Below are positions 24,148 through 32,901 of a DNA stretch of 64,000 nucleotides, piece by piece; the first letter of the stretch is position 1; every line of letters starts with the position of its first letter. Source of the DNA: Halonotius sp046719765 (GTDB lineage Archaea > Halobacteriota > Halobacteria > Halobacteriales > Haloferacaceae); contig NZ_JABEBY010000012.1 in NCBI RefSeq assembly GCF_046719765.1, positions 43,443 to 107,442 of the forward strand, given 5' to 3'. Below the pieces are notes generated by a model. That model saw nothing but the letters and a program-made list of their open reading frames with translations, did no database searches and was not told the DNA's origin. A program made the position numbers and the translations under genes.

Positions 24148-25058
24148 TTCCCGGTCCACCGCAGCAACGCGAGGGTGCCCTCAAACAGGATGACCATCGT
24201 GACCGCGACGATGATCGGGGCCATCCCGGTCGGATCGGGGCTGAAGAGAAACGCGATCCCGAGAAACGAGCCCCAGAAGAGCAGGCGTTTGGCCTCCAGC
24301 CACTGCCGGGTGACGAGGTTCATCATGATCGCCAACATGATGAACAGCGGGATCTGGAAGATGATCGCCATCCAGCCCATGAGCACCAAGATGAGGTTAA
24401 ACGTCTCCTGGAGGCCGAAGGCGACGGCGGCGGCCTCGGCGGTGTAGGTCGTAAAGTACGCAAAGACGAACGGCAGGACGGCAAAGTGGGCAAACAGCAC
24501 CCCGAGCGTGCCCAACACGAGGCTGGTCGGCACCGCCGCGAGGTAGTAGCGTCGCTCTGTGGGGTAGAGCCCCGGACGCATGAACCGGTATGTCTGGTAG
24601 ACAAACATCGGGAGGCCGATCACGAGGCCGGCAAGCCCTGCGACCTTGAGCTTCGTGAGGATGAACTCAAGCGGCCCGTACAGCCGGGGGCGGTTGGCCA
24701 CCGGCTCGGGGATGTGTACCGACCAGAGATAGTTGACGAGATCGCCGGCAAACGGGTAGGTGACCGCCAGCGCGATCCCGGCGATAAGGAAGACGACGCC
24801 GAGCCGACGCATCATCTCCTCGATGTGGTCGGCCAGCGGCATCTCCTCGTCGGTGGCCGGCCCCTCACCGGCGAGGCCCTCGTCGACGGTGTCGCCGGCT
24901 GGTGCTGCTGGCTGATCGGCCGCCACCGAGCCGCCGGTGCCGCCGTCGGCTGTCACATCTGTTGGTGTCGCCGTATCGGTGGTTGACGGTTCACCACCTG
25001 CTGTTGGTGGCTCATCGCGGTCGGCTGGGTCGTCGCCCCCGTTTGGCGGCTTGGCCAT
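24144..25058 (-). CDS. tatC: Twin-arginine translocase subunit TatC (TatCo type)
   Basis: A 304-residue protein. A disordered acidic N-terminus (about 75 residues, Thr/Asp/Pro-rich) precedes the TatC core. 'MPLADHIEEMMRRLGVVFLIAG' is the conserved cytoplasmic start with the glutamates that bind the signal peptide. Six membrane segments follow, with 'YGPLEFILTKLKVAG', 'FRPGLYPTERRY'-like loop and 'FLFSPDPTG'. Haloarchaea export most proteins folded by Tat and carry two TatC genes; the second is divergent next door. The acidic N-terminal extension is a haloarchaeal feature. Confidence 0.93.
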   Translation of the reverse strand: MAKPPNGGDDPADRDEPPTAGGEPSTTDTATPTDVTADGGTGGSVAADQPAAPAGDTVDEGLAGEGPATDEEMPLADHIEEMMRRLGVVFLIAGIALAVTYPFAGDLVNYLWSVHIPEPVANRPRLYGPLEFILTKLKVAGLAGLVIGLPMFVYQTYRFMRPGLYPTERRYYLAAVPTSLVLGTLGVLFAHFAVLPFVFAYFTTYTAEAAAVAFGLQETFNLILVLMGWMAIIFQIPLFIMLAIMMNLVTRQWLEAKRLLFWGSFLGIAFLFSPDPTGMAPIIVAVTMVILFEGTLALLRWTGN

Positions 25059-25214
25059 ACGAGTAACAAACGCTTCCCTGTGGGTATATGCCTTTTCGGA
25101 TTCGCCTGGGTCGTCGGCTGTTACTCGGGTCGCCGACGGCTCGCTCCCGAGACGCCGTGATCGGTGCCACGCCAAGAGACAACGTTGATACCGCTGAGCC
25201 GATTTCCTCCGTGT

Positions 25215-27422
25215 ATGGCAAGCGCGCTCGACGACGACACCCAGCGCGCCCTCGGCGAGGCGACCGCAACCGGGCGGGCGATGTTGCGGTCGGCACAGAA
25301 GGATCTCCAGAAAGTCTTTATCGTCTTTCTCATCGGCTTTCTGGGCACCTTCTACGCCCTCCGGCTCTACATCTGGGATTTCCTGCGTGGGGTCACCGAA
25401 TCCCGGATGCGGGCGGAGGTCGGCGAGAGCTTCGAGATCATCGCCCAAACGCCGTTTGACGTGATCCTGCTGCAGGCGAAGATCGGCCTTGTTGTCGGCC
25501 TTATCGTCGCGCTCCCGGTGTTTTTGTACTTCTCTCGTGACGCGCTCAAGCGGCGCGGCTTCTGGCGGCAACTCCCCGCCGCCCGCTGGAAAGTGGCCAC
25601 CGTCGTTGGCTTTGCGGCCACGCTGTTTGTCGGCGGTGCGGCCTACGGTTACGCGGTGTTTTTCCCGGTGATGTTTAGCTTCCTCGCGGAGTTCGGCTTC
25701 GAGGCGGGGTTCGCGCCGCGGTATTCGATCGTTCTGTGGACGCAGTTTATCGTGTTGTTGACGCTGTCATTTGGGCTGGCCGCCCAGATGCCGCTGGCGA
25801 TCACCGGCCTCTCGTACGCCGAGATCGTCCGGTATGAGACGTTTCGGGACAAGTGGCGACACGCCGTCGTCGGCATCTTCGTCTTCGGGGCTGTCTTCTC
25901 GCCGCCCGATCCGTTCACCCAGATCATGTGGGCGATCCCGCTGGTCATCCTCTATGGGCTGAGCCTCTATCTGGCGAAGGTGATCGTCACCACCAAACGC
26001 GGCAGCGACCAGATCGACCTCCGGGCGACGATTCGTGCCCACTGGAACGTCCTTGGCGGACTTGGCGTCGTCGGCGCGATCTTGCCGTATGCGTTCTACA
26101 CCTACGGCGGCCGCGGCGCGGTCAACGCCGTGTTATCGTATCCGCTGATCGACAGCCGGTATCGGATTCTCCCGCCCGGCGACGGCCTCGGCGTCGACCC
26201 CCAGACGGCGATGGCGATCTACGGCGGAATCGTCGCCGTGCTGCTGGCGGTCGGCGGTCTTGCGTCTCTGGTCTACTCCGGGCTTGAGGTCGATCCCGAC
26301 GGCAAATTCGGCGACCCGACTGCGATCGATCTGGCGACGCTGGATGCCGACGGGATCGAGGCAGCCCCGCCCGAGGCGTTTATCGAACTCAGCGAGGCGG
26401 AGGCGATGGGGTATGCTAGCGCGGCCATCGAGGACGGCGACGAGGCCAAAGCCCAGGCGATCCTCGATCGCTTCGACGAAACGGCAGAAGCTCGACAGGC
26501 CGCCCAGGACGCCGATGGTGACGGCAACGCTGACGACGGCGATGATGGCGACGCCGGCGACCCAGATCTCGGCGACCGCGCCAGCCGCGCCGGCGATTCG
26601 TTCCTCAGCGAACTCACCGACGGCGAACGGGATACCGACGATATCGGCGGCTACTACACGGACATCGCCTTCGTCGCCGGCAGCTTACGATCAAAATCCT
26701 TCCGGCTGGTGGCGACGTTTATGATCGTGTTGGTGGTGACGTTCACCTGGTTCTATATCGGTGGCTTGGGGGCGGTTCGTGAAAACTTCCTGAGTCGGTT
26801 GCCGCCGGAACTTGTCGGTGAAAACGCCTTGGAGATCATCACGCTCCACCCTGTTGAGGCTCTGCTGTTCATCGTGAAGTTCTCGGTGCTGGCCGGGGCT
26901 GTCGCCGTGGTGCCGATGGTCGCCTACTACGCCTGGCCCGCCCTGCGAGAACTCGGTGCGGTGCGCGGCCGCCAATCGGTAATCTTCCTGTGGGTTGGCT
27001 CGCTGACCGCCGGCCTGCTCGGCGGTTTCGTCCTCGGTTACGTCTATATCGCCCCGGCGATCATCTCGTATCTCGTTGCCGACGCCCGGGCCTACGATAT
27101 GCTGCTCACCTACCGGATCAACGACTTCTTCTGGTTGATTATCTTCACGACCGTCGGGATCGGGCTGTTGGCCGACGTGCCGATCCTGATGCTGTTGCTC
27201 AATCGGGCCGGAATCCCGTATCAGGCGATGCGAACGCGCTGGCGGGAGGTCACCATCGGGATGCTCACCGTCGGCGCGCTCATGACGCCGGCCGACATCG
27301 TGACGATGTTCCTGGTGACGGTGCCGCTGATGGCCGCCTACGGTGTCGGCCTGCTCGTGCTGTTTCTCATCACAGGCGGTGGGCGGCGAAACCTCGCGCC
27401 GCCGGCTGACATCGTCAGCTAG
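25215..27422 (+). CDS. tatCt: Double TatC fusion (TatCt)
   Basis: A 735-residue protein with two TatC-like domains in tandem. The first spans about residues 10-270 ('QKVFIVFLIGFLGTFYALRLYIWDFLRG', later 'VFSPPDPFTQ'). A linker with two extra membrane segments (about 285-370) and an acidic cytoplasmic stretch rich in Asp/Gly ('DADGDGNADDGDDGDAGDP') follows. The second TatC domain spans about 500-735 ('LLTYRINDFFWLIIFTTVGIG', 'ALMTPADIVTM'). This fusion is known only from haloarchaea. The start at 25215 avoids 17 antisense-like codons. The divergent gap to tatC is 156 bases. Confidence 0.95.
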   Translation: MASALDDDTQRALGEATATGRAMLRSAQKDLQKVFIVFLIGFLGTFYALRLYIWDFLRGVTESRMRAEVGESFEIIAQTPFDVILLQAKIGLVVGLIVALPVFLYFSRDALKRRGFWRQLPAARWKVATVVGFAATLFVGGAAYGYAVFFPVMFSFLAEFGFEAGFAPRYSIVLWTQFIVLLTLSFGLAAQMPLAITGLSYAEIVRYETFRDKWRHAVVGIFVFGAVFSPPDPFTQIMWAIPLVILYGLSLYLAKVIVTTKRGSDQIDLRATIRAHWNVLGGLGVVGAILPYAFYTYGGRGAVNAVLSYPLIDSRYRILPPGDGLGVDPQTAMAIYGGIVAVLLAVGGLASLVYSGLEVDPDGKFGDPTAIDLATLDADGIEAAPPEAFIELSEAEAMGYASAAIEDGDEAKAQAILDRFDETAEARQAAQDADGDGNADDGDDGDAGDPDLGDRASRAGDSFLSELTDGERDTDDIGGYYTDIAFVAGSLRSKSFRLVATFMIVLVVTFTWFYIGGLGAVRENFLSRLPPELVGENALEIITLHPVEALLFIVKFSVLAGAVAVVPMVAYYAWPALRELGAVRGRQSVIFLWVGSLTAGLLGGFVLGYVYIAPAIISYLVADARAYDMLLTYRINDFFWLIIFTTVGIGLLADVPILMLLLNRAGIPYQAMRTRWREVTIGMLTVGALMTPADIVTMFLVTVPLMAAYGVGLLVLFLITGGGRRNLAPPADIVS

Positions 27423-27441
27423 CCGTCGTCGACGCGATCGA

Positions 27442-28314
27442 TCAGCCAACCGAGACGAGCACCACGCCCCCAACGGCCAATCCGCCGGCCAGCAGCCGTC
27501 GTCTGGCGTGTGGCTCCCCGAGCAGCAGGCTGCCGAGCACGACCGCGATGACGGCCTGGGTGTTCACGATCGGCGAGACCACGCTGGCCGGCAGCGCGAC
27601 GAAGGCCACCGAAACAAGGTGTTGGCCCGCCGCGAGGACGCCGCCAGCAACGAGGAGCTGCCAGCGGTCGCCGCGAAGGCTGACCCCGTCTCGACGGCGG
27701 AGCGCCCACGGCGCTAACGCGATCGGGACGATCACCAGCGTCAGCACCACAAACCCCTCGGCGGAGACCGCGAGCTCCTGCATACTCACCCGTTTGCCGA
27801 CATCGACAACGCCGAAAACGGCCGCGCTGGCGAGCGCAAAGCGGGCAGCCCGTCGATGAAACACCGTCCGGAGCGGGCCGAGGAGCGAGCCGCCGTGATA
27901 GTTGGCAACGTACACTGCACTGGTGGCGATACCGATCCCGATGATCTGTACCCTCGACAGCTGCTGCCCAAGCAGCAGTACCTCAAGCGGCAGCACAAAG
28001 ACGGGGACGATCTTACTGATCGGCGCGACATACGACACGTCGCCGATCGCCAGCGCGTGATAAAAGGCTGCGAGCGCGACCGCGATGAGGCCGACCGTAC
28101 CGACGACCAGCCCTGTCTCGGCTGCCGTCAGCGGCGGCAAAAGGTCGTCGCCGCCCGTTGCGACGACGACCGGCAGATACCAACAGAGCCCGATGGCATG
28201 GACGACAGCGAGATACAGCGTTGGCGGATAGTGGCTGAAATACCGCTTGACGCCGACGAGATAGCTGCCCAACAGCACCGCCGCGGCGACGGCAGCGACG
28301 AGCCCACCGGTCAT
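27442..28314 (-). CDS. EamA/DMT-family transporter
   Basis: A 290-residue membrane protein with ten predicted helices in two five-helix halves. The first half opens 'AAVAAAVLLGSYLVGVKRYF'. The end of each half carries the EamA pattern: 'APISKIVPVFVLPLEVLLLGQQLSRVQIIGIGIATSAVY' and 'SPIVNTQAVIAVVLGSLLLGEPHARRRLLAGGLAVGGVVL'. Substrate cannot be told; the family moves metabolites and amino acids. It is convergent with tatCt (19-base gap) and lies 33 bases behind a HAD gene on the opposite reading side. Confidence 0.88.
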   Translation of the reverse strand: MTGGLVAAVAAAVLLGSYLVGVKRYFSHYPPTLYLAVVHAIGLCWYLPVVVATGGDDLLPPLTAAETGLVVGTVGLIAVALAAFYHALAIGDVSYVAPISKIVPVFVLPLEVLLLGQQLSRVQIIGIGIATSAVYVANYHGGSLLGPLRTVFHRRAARFALASAAVFGVVDVGKRVSMQELAVSAEGFVVLTLVIVPIALAPWALRRRDGVSLRGDRWQLLVAGGVLAAGQHLVSVAFVALPASVVSPIVNTQAVIAVVLGSLLLGEPHARRRLLAGGLAVGGVVLVSVG

Positions 28315-28347
28315 GGGGGTGGCGACCGCTCTCTGTCCATCGCTCGA

Positions 28348-29016
28348 TCAGAGGAGTGCCGGCAACGCGGTCAACGAGTCGATCTCGGCGCGTGGCTCGA
28401 CCGGCAGCGACACGTCGTTGTTGTGGTCGCGTCTGATGAAGATGGCGTCCAACCCGGCCCGGCGGGCCGCCAGCACGTCGGTCTCGCGGTCGCCGACGTA
28501 GACGCCGTCGGTGCCACCGAGAGCGTTACGACACCCGAGGAGGTAGTTCGGTCTTGGCTTGCGGCGATAGAAGCCGTCGACACCGGGATCGCGGCCGCGG
28601 ACGTACTCGAAGGCGTCGAGACCGTAGTGGTCGACGACGAACTCGACGACGCTGTTGTAGTTGTTGCTGATTACTCCGAGCGTGTAGTCGTCTGCCAGCG
28701 CGGCGATGGCGTCGCTGTCAGGGTAGAGCGTCCGGTGGCCGGCTTTGAGCCGATCGATAGCGTAACTCGCGCTGTGGCGTTCTCGGCGGTCGTAGAACTC
28801 GACGGGGTCGATCCCGAGGCGATCACAGCCGCGAACGAAGTCGGTGTCGTACTCGTAGCCGGCCAACAGCGCGTGGGTGTCGGCGTCGACAGCGAGCCCG
28901 CGATCGTCGATAGCGTCGTCGAGTGCACGGTCGTGGACGGTATCGTCGGTGCCACGCCCTTCCAGGACGACGCCATCCATGTCGAACAACACCAGCTGTT
29001 GCGTACTGTCGGTCAT
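28348..29016 (-). CDS. HAD superfamily hydrolase
   Basis: A 222-residue protein starting MTDSTQQLVLFDMDGVVLEG. Motif I 'FDMDGVV', motif II 'LGVISNNYNSVVEFV', motif III lysine in 'YRRKPRPNYLLG', and motif IV 'GVYVGDRETDVLAARRAG' are complete. It has an alpha-helical cap, as in phosphoglycolate phosphatase and beta-phosphoglucomutase relatives. The ATG at 29016 puts motif I at the expected place. The EamA transporter follows 33 bases downstream on the same strand, so the pair may be an operon. Confidence 0.92.
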   Translation of the reverse strand: MTDSTQQLVLFDMDGVVLEGRGTDDTVHDRALDDAIDDRGLAVDADTHALLAGYEYDTDFVRGCDRLGIDPVEFYDRRERHSASYAIDRLKAGHRTLYPDSDAIAALADDYTLGVISNNYNSVVEFVVDHYGLDAFEYVRGRDPGVDGFYRRKPRPNYLLGCRNALGGTDGVYVGDRETDVLAARRAGLDAIFIRRDHNNDVSLPVEPRAEIDSLTALPALL

Positions 29017-29339
29017 TAGATGGTCTCGCGTTGGACAAACGGTTTCGCACGCTTGAAGCATCCTAATAGTGCTCTGTTGTTCGATAGAGGGATCGCAATC
29101 GAGGTGTAGCGTGGGGGATCGGTACCCATACTATATAGACAAGGAGGGGGCGTGTCGACAGCAGGATCCTGGGAGATGACGGACGATGATGGCTTGGAGC
29201 GATCCGACACGCCCATCGATCACGCTTGTCGCTCACACCAAAAAAGCCGCTATGAGGGGTATATATCGATCTATTGCGGTAGGCTTCCAGCCGGCCAAAG
29301 TAGACAGATTCAAATATATTCTTGTGATAATCCTCCGCG
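29017..29339 (+). promoter_or_regulatory. Intergenic region with two TATA-like boxes before the RHH-transporter pair
   Basis: This 323-base gap is AT-richer than its surroundings. Two TATA-like boxes face right: 'gggtatatatcg' near 29256-29267 and 'caaatatattc' near 29311-29321. The second sits about 25 bases before the ATG at 29340 and fits a leaderless start. A 55-codon frame (29176-29343) overlaps the ATG but has poor codon use and is not called. Confidence 0.5.
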
Positions 29340-29513
29340 ATGACCAAGATAAGCGTGGAGGTGCCCGACGAGCTTCTTGCGGATCTCGACGCCCACGTCG
29401 GTGAGGGCAAGAAGTTCGTCAACCGCAGTGAGGCGGTACGGGCCTCGATCAGAAAGACGCTGGATCAACTCGATGAGATCGACCAACGACAGGGGCGGAT
29501 CGACGATGAGTAA
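29340..29513 (+). CDS. Ribbon-helix-helix (CopG-type) small DNA-binding protein
   Basis: A 57-residue protein starting MTKISVEVPDELLADLDAHV. The strand 'TKISVEVPDELLADLDAHV' plus 'NRSEAVRASIRKTLDQLDE' is the complete ribbon-helix-helix fold with the conserved NRSEAVR turn. It binds DNA as a dimer. Its stop overlaps the start of the transporter gene by eight bases, so it is translationally coupled to it. It may regulate that operon (inference). Confidence 0.85.
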   Translation: MTKISVEVPDELLADLDAHVGEGKKFVNRSEAVRASIRKTLDQLDEIDQRQGRIDDE

Positions 29514-30246
29514 CGCCGCTGCGCCCGGCAATAACACCGACAGACAGGCGATCGGCCAGGTCGCCCTGCTGGGGCTGTTTGTCACCGCGTTGGTGACCGC
29601 ACAGGTGACCGCCGCAAAGCTGTTGGCCCTCCCGCTGCCGTTTGGGGTAGAGTTGCCGATCGTCGGCACCTCGATCAGCCTTCCCGGTGCGGCATTGGCC
29701 TACGCGCTGACGTTTTTCGCCTCGGACTGTTATTCGGAACTCTACGGTCGTCGCCCTGCCCAGCTTATGGTCAACGTTGGCTTCGCGCTCAACTTTGTCG
29801 TCCTGCTGTTGGTATTTTCGACGCTTGAAGCATCTGGGGTCAATCCGGAGGTTAGTCAAGCGTTCAATACCGCCCTCGCCCCCAGCGTCAACATCGTTCT
29901 GGGAAGCCTGCTGGCCTATCTCGTCAGCCAAAACTGGGATGTGATCGTCTTCCATAAGATCCGTGAGTTCACCGGACAGGGGCATCTCTGGCTGCGAAAC
30001 ATCGCCTCAACGGCGAGCAGCCAAGCCATCGATACGGTGATCTTCATCGGGATCGCTTTCTACCTCGCGCCGACGCTGCTGGGTGTGGGTTCGGCGTTGC
30101 CACAGAACGTGCTGCTGGGGCTCATTGTCGGCCAATACCTGCTGAAACTGCTGATCGCCCTGCTCGATACACCGGTCGTCTATCTGGTCGTTCGGCTGGT
30201 CGGTCGCGTGAGCGACAAACCGAACCCCACGGCGTTCGGGAACTGA
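29506..30246 (+). CDS. Queuosine/archaeosine precursor transporter (YhhQ/QPTR family)
   Basis: A 246-residue membrane protein with six to seven hydrophobic segments. Family signatures are 'TALVTAQVTAAKLLALP', 'SLPGAALAYALTFFASDCYSELYGRRPAQLMV' with the DxYSELYG motif, and 'LLAYLVSQNWDVIVFHKIREFTG' followed by 'HLWLRNIASTASSQAIDTVIFIGIAFY'. Bacterial YhhQ imports preQ0/preQ1-type bases; in archaea the product would feed archaeosine in tRNA. The DUF name 'putative vitamin uptake transporter' is also used for this family. It overlaps the small RHH gene upstream. Confidence 0.9.
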   Translation: MSNAAAPGNNTDRQAIGQVALLGLFVTALVTAQVTAAKLLALPLPFGVELPIVGTSISLPGAALAYALTFFASDCYSELYGRRPAQLMVNVGFALNFVVLLLVFSTLEASGVNPEVSQAFNTALAPSVNIVLGSLLAYLVSQNWDVIVFHKIREFTGQGHLWLRNIASTASSQAIDTVIFIGIAFYLAPTLLGVGSALPQNVLLGLIVGQYLLKLLIALLDTPVVYLVVRLVGRVSDKPNPTAFGN

Positions 30247-30287
30247 TCGGCACCGACAGGGCAAAACCGTGATCGGCTCGCTGCCGA

Positions 30288-31160
30288 CTACCGCTGTTCC
30301 GGGGGTCGCGTTTTTCGCTGCTGTTCGGGGTGTTTGATAAAGACGGTCGTGTGATCCGGTACGTCATCGGTGACCCACGCGTTGGCCTCGATACTCACGT
30401 GGTCGCCGATGGTGACCGGCCCGAGGATCTTACTCCCCGCGCCGAGAACAACGTTGTCCCCGATCGTTGGATGGCGTTTGTACCCTTTCTTGAGCGCGTG
30501 TTCGTCGTTTTCGTCCTCCTCGAAGTGGAGCGCGCCGAGCGTGACCTCCTGATAAAGCCGTGCCCAGTCGCCGACCTCGGCGGTCTCGCCGATGACGACG
30601 CCGCTGCCGTGATCGATAAAGAAGTACTCCCCGAGCTCCGCGCCGGGATGGATGTCGATCCCGCTGTCGCTTTTGGCAGCCTCCGAGAGCTCACGGGCGT
30701 AAACGCCCTCGCCTTCCTCGTAGATCGCATGTGCGACACGGTGTACCATCGTCGCATGAAAGCCTGGATACGACCGGATGATCTCGACGTAGCTCTTGGC
30801 GGCGGGATCACCCTTGTAGGCGGCCTCGACATCGCGTTTGAGTAGCTGTCGGATCGCCGGGAGCTGATCGAGGACGTTGGTGACGACCGTCGCCAAACAT
30901 TGGTTGGCGTACGGCTGAATGCCGTGACAGAACAGTTGACCTAGCTGATCGAGTGCCGCCTTGACCGCGTCCTCGTCGCCAACGAGAGCAGCACCGTTCC
31001 AACAGCCCGGAAACAGCAGCCGCCGCAGGACGCCGATCTCCTCGATCGTCGCCGCCCGCTCGGGAAACGCCGACCGCTGGCCGGTTCGGAACCGCTCGTC
31101 GTCGGCCGCGTAGGCGTCGACCAACGCCTCGTGGGCGGTGCCGGTGTAGGTGTACTCCAT
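30288..31160 (-). CDS. cysE: Serine O-acetyltransferase
   Basis: A 290-residue enzyme. The helical front (about 1-120) is followed by 'SYPGFHATMVHRVAHAIYEEG'. The left-handed beta-helix hexapeptide repeats run from 'GIDIHPGAELGEYFFIDHGSGVVIGETAEVGDW' to 'IGDNVVLGAGSKILGPVTIGDHVSIEANAWV'. The active-site histidines lie in 'FHATMVHR' and 'FIDHGSG'. It acetylates serine with acetyl-CoA as the first step of cysteine synthesis. The long helical front and length fit the EpsC-type serine acetyltransferases. It is alone on this strand, with no cysK nearby. Confidence 0.93.
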   Translation of the reverse strand: MEYTYTGTAHEALVDAYAADDERFRTGQRSAFPERAATIEEIGVLRRLLFPGCWNGAALVGDEDAVKAALDQLGQLFCHGIQPYANQCLATVVTNVLDQLPAIRQLLKRDVEAAYKGDPAAKSYVEIIRSYPGFHATMVHRVAHAIYEEGEGVYARELSEAAKSDSGIDIHPGAELGEYFFIDHGSGVVIGETAEVGDWARLYQEVTLGALHFEEDENDEHALKKGYKRHPTIGDNVVLGAGSKILGPVTIGDHVSIEANAWVTDDVPDHTTVFIKHPEQQRKTRPPEQR

Positions 31161-31261
31161 CAGCTATACTGTTGCCCTCCGCGGACTTTAGTGTCTCGCG
31201 TTGGTGTGGTGATCGAACACACCGGGACGACAAGCGGGCTCCGACAGCCACCGGTGGCGAG

Positions 31262-32833
31262 CTACCGGTTGAACTTCACCCCGGATTTCGTCAGCGAGTG
31301 GCGGATAAACCGGTGTTCGACGACCTTTTCGACCTCACCGTCGCGTGAACAGACCTCAAGCTCCTTGAAATCGTACTCCTGTTGGATCTGCTTGGCGTAC
31401 TTGTAGGCCTGTTTTGCGCTCGGCGCTGAAGCAAAGGTGAACCGCTCGGTCGCCGGCACGATGAGCCACGACGACAGGAAGTCGCTGTACTCAACCCGCA
31501 ACGATTCGAAATGCTCGTTCCAGTAGATGTCGCCGACGCTGTCGGGGGTATCCCAGCGCAGCGTACAGGGATGATGCTCGCTGGTCAATCGTTTCGAGGC
31601 CGCTCGCATCGCCGTCATCCGCCGGTCGTGGCGTGAAAATACGGTTGCCTCGCGTGGATCACGGCGATACTCCCGAACCAGATAGCCCTCGTCGCCGGCG
31701 ATCACCTCCAGCGGCTGGTTCGATGGTGGGAGCTCGACTGTCCCGATTGCCTCCGGGATCGGCCCTGCGTCCTCGTCAAGCACCTCGGACTGTCTGCTAG
31801 GGGCCGTCGGCCCTGTGGGCCCAGTTGGGCCGCCAATGCCGCCGGGTTGGCCCCCGCCGACCGGCGACGCTCGATCGGTCGTCACACCGGTGTCGGCCGG
31901 GCGGCCGCCGTCAGCCGGCTGGGCGTTCGGATCCGGCACGTCGGCGATCGCGGCGGCAAGATCACGGATGGTTCTGAACCGATCCTGTTTGTCGGGGGCC
32001 ATCGCCCGGGCGACCACCTGATCGAGTTCGGTCGGCAGCTCGGGGCGGTGGTCACTCGGTGGCGTCGGCCCGTCGACGACCGCTTGTGAGATCTCGATCT
32101 GGCTGCCATCGTAGGGTGGATCGCCGACCGCCAAGGTGTAGATGATCGCCCCGACCTGGTAGATGTCGGTCATCGAATCGGGTTCGCCGAACCGATCGGG
32201 GTGGAACTGCTCGGGGGCGCTGAAGGCGACCGAGACGCCGCTGGCGTCGCTTCCCTCTAAGGGTCGTGTCGAGGTGCCCCAGTCGCCGATCTTGGCAACA
32301 TCCCATGTTCCCGGCTCTGTCGTCCGGAACAACACGTTCTCTGGTTTGAGATCCAGATGTGAGATGCCCTCGTAGTGGGCGAGCTCGACGCCACGGGCGA
32401 TACAGTTGATGACCCACCGAAGTTCGGGGATATCGTAGGGCTCTGTCCGGGCCGACAGCCGGTCGCCCAGCGAGCCGCCGTCCATATACTCCATGGCGAT
32501 CCACGGTAGCTCATCGCCGGTGTCGATCACGCCGACAAGATGTTCGTAATCGGTGTACAGCTGTTTTTCCCGCTCGCGGGTGTCGAGCTTGCGCCACGTC
32601 TGGGCCTCCCGGATAAACTCCTTGGCGGTCGCCGCCGGCAGCGTTCGCTCCTCGTGGGTTGGCTCCTTGACCGCGACGACCCGCGGGGGGGACTGGGTCG
32701 TCACCTCGGCCTTATAGACCGAGGCGTGGCCGCCGCCGCCCAGCCGGTCGACGATCTGTAGCTCATCGTACGTCAACGACCGGCGCGGTGGACTCGCCAC
32801 GGACGAGACATCCGGGCGGCGCGACGGTGACAT
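31262..32833 (-). CDS. Eukaryote-like Ser/Thr protein kinase with novel C-terminal domain
   Basis: A 523-residue protein. The kinase domain spans about residues 20-300: glycine loop 'LGGGGHASVYKA' (31-42), lysine K56 ('VAVKEP'), catalytic loop 'HLDLKPEN' (159-166), a DWG in place of DFG (184-186), and 'FSAPEQF'. A linker with collagen-like 'GPTGPTGPTAP' follows. The last 150 residues ('RDPREATVFSRHDRRMTAMRAA' to 'RFIRHSLTKSGVKFNR') form a domain I do not recognise. No membrane segment is seen. It is the last gene after Snf7-like, AAA and FHA genes, with a 68-base gap; FHA domains bind phosphothreonine, so kinase and FHA protein probably act together. Confidence 0.9.
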   Translation of the reverse strand: MSPSRRPDVSSVASPPRRSLTYDELQIVDRLGGGGHASVYKAEVTTQSPPRVVAVKEPTHEERTLPAATAKEFIREAQTWRKLDTREREKQLYTDYEHLVGVIDTGDELPWIAMEYMDGGSLGDRLSARTEPYDIPELRWVINCIARGVELAHYEGISHLDLKPENVLFRTTEPGTWDVAKIGDWGTSTRPLEGSDASGVSVAFSAPEQFHPDRFGEPDSMTDIYQVGAIIYTLAVGDPPYDGSQIEISQAVVDGPTPPSDHRPELPTELDQVVARAMAPDKQDRFRTIRDLAAAIADVPDPNAQPADGGRPADTGVTTDRASPVGGGQPGGIGGPTGPTGPTAPSRQSEVLDEDAGPIPEAIGTVELPPSNQPLEVIAGDEGYLVREYRRDPREATVFSRHDRRMTAMRAASKRLTSEHHPCTLRWDTPDSVGDIYWNEHFESLRVEYSDFLSSWLIVPATERFTFASAPSAKQAYKYAKQIQQEYDFKELEVCSRDGEVEKVVEHRFIRHSLTKSGVKFNR

Positions 32834-32901
32834 ACGGGATTGTTGGGACTGGATTCGTATAGAGGTTAGCCTCGTCTTACCGGCTCGATCGGGCGGCGTT
32901 G

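Noticed and set aside
29176..29343. 55-codon frame ending over the RHH start codon (ATGA overlap)
   Set aside because: Poor codon third positions, odd composition, and it crosses both TATA-like boxes; the overlap is probably chance.
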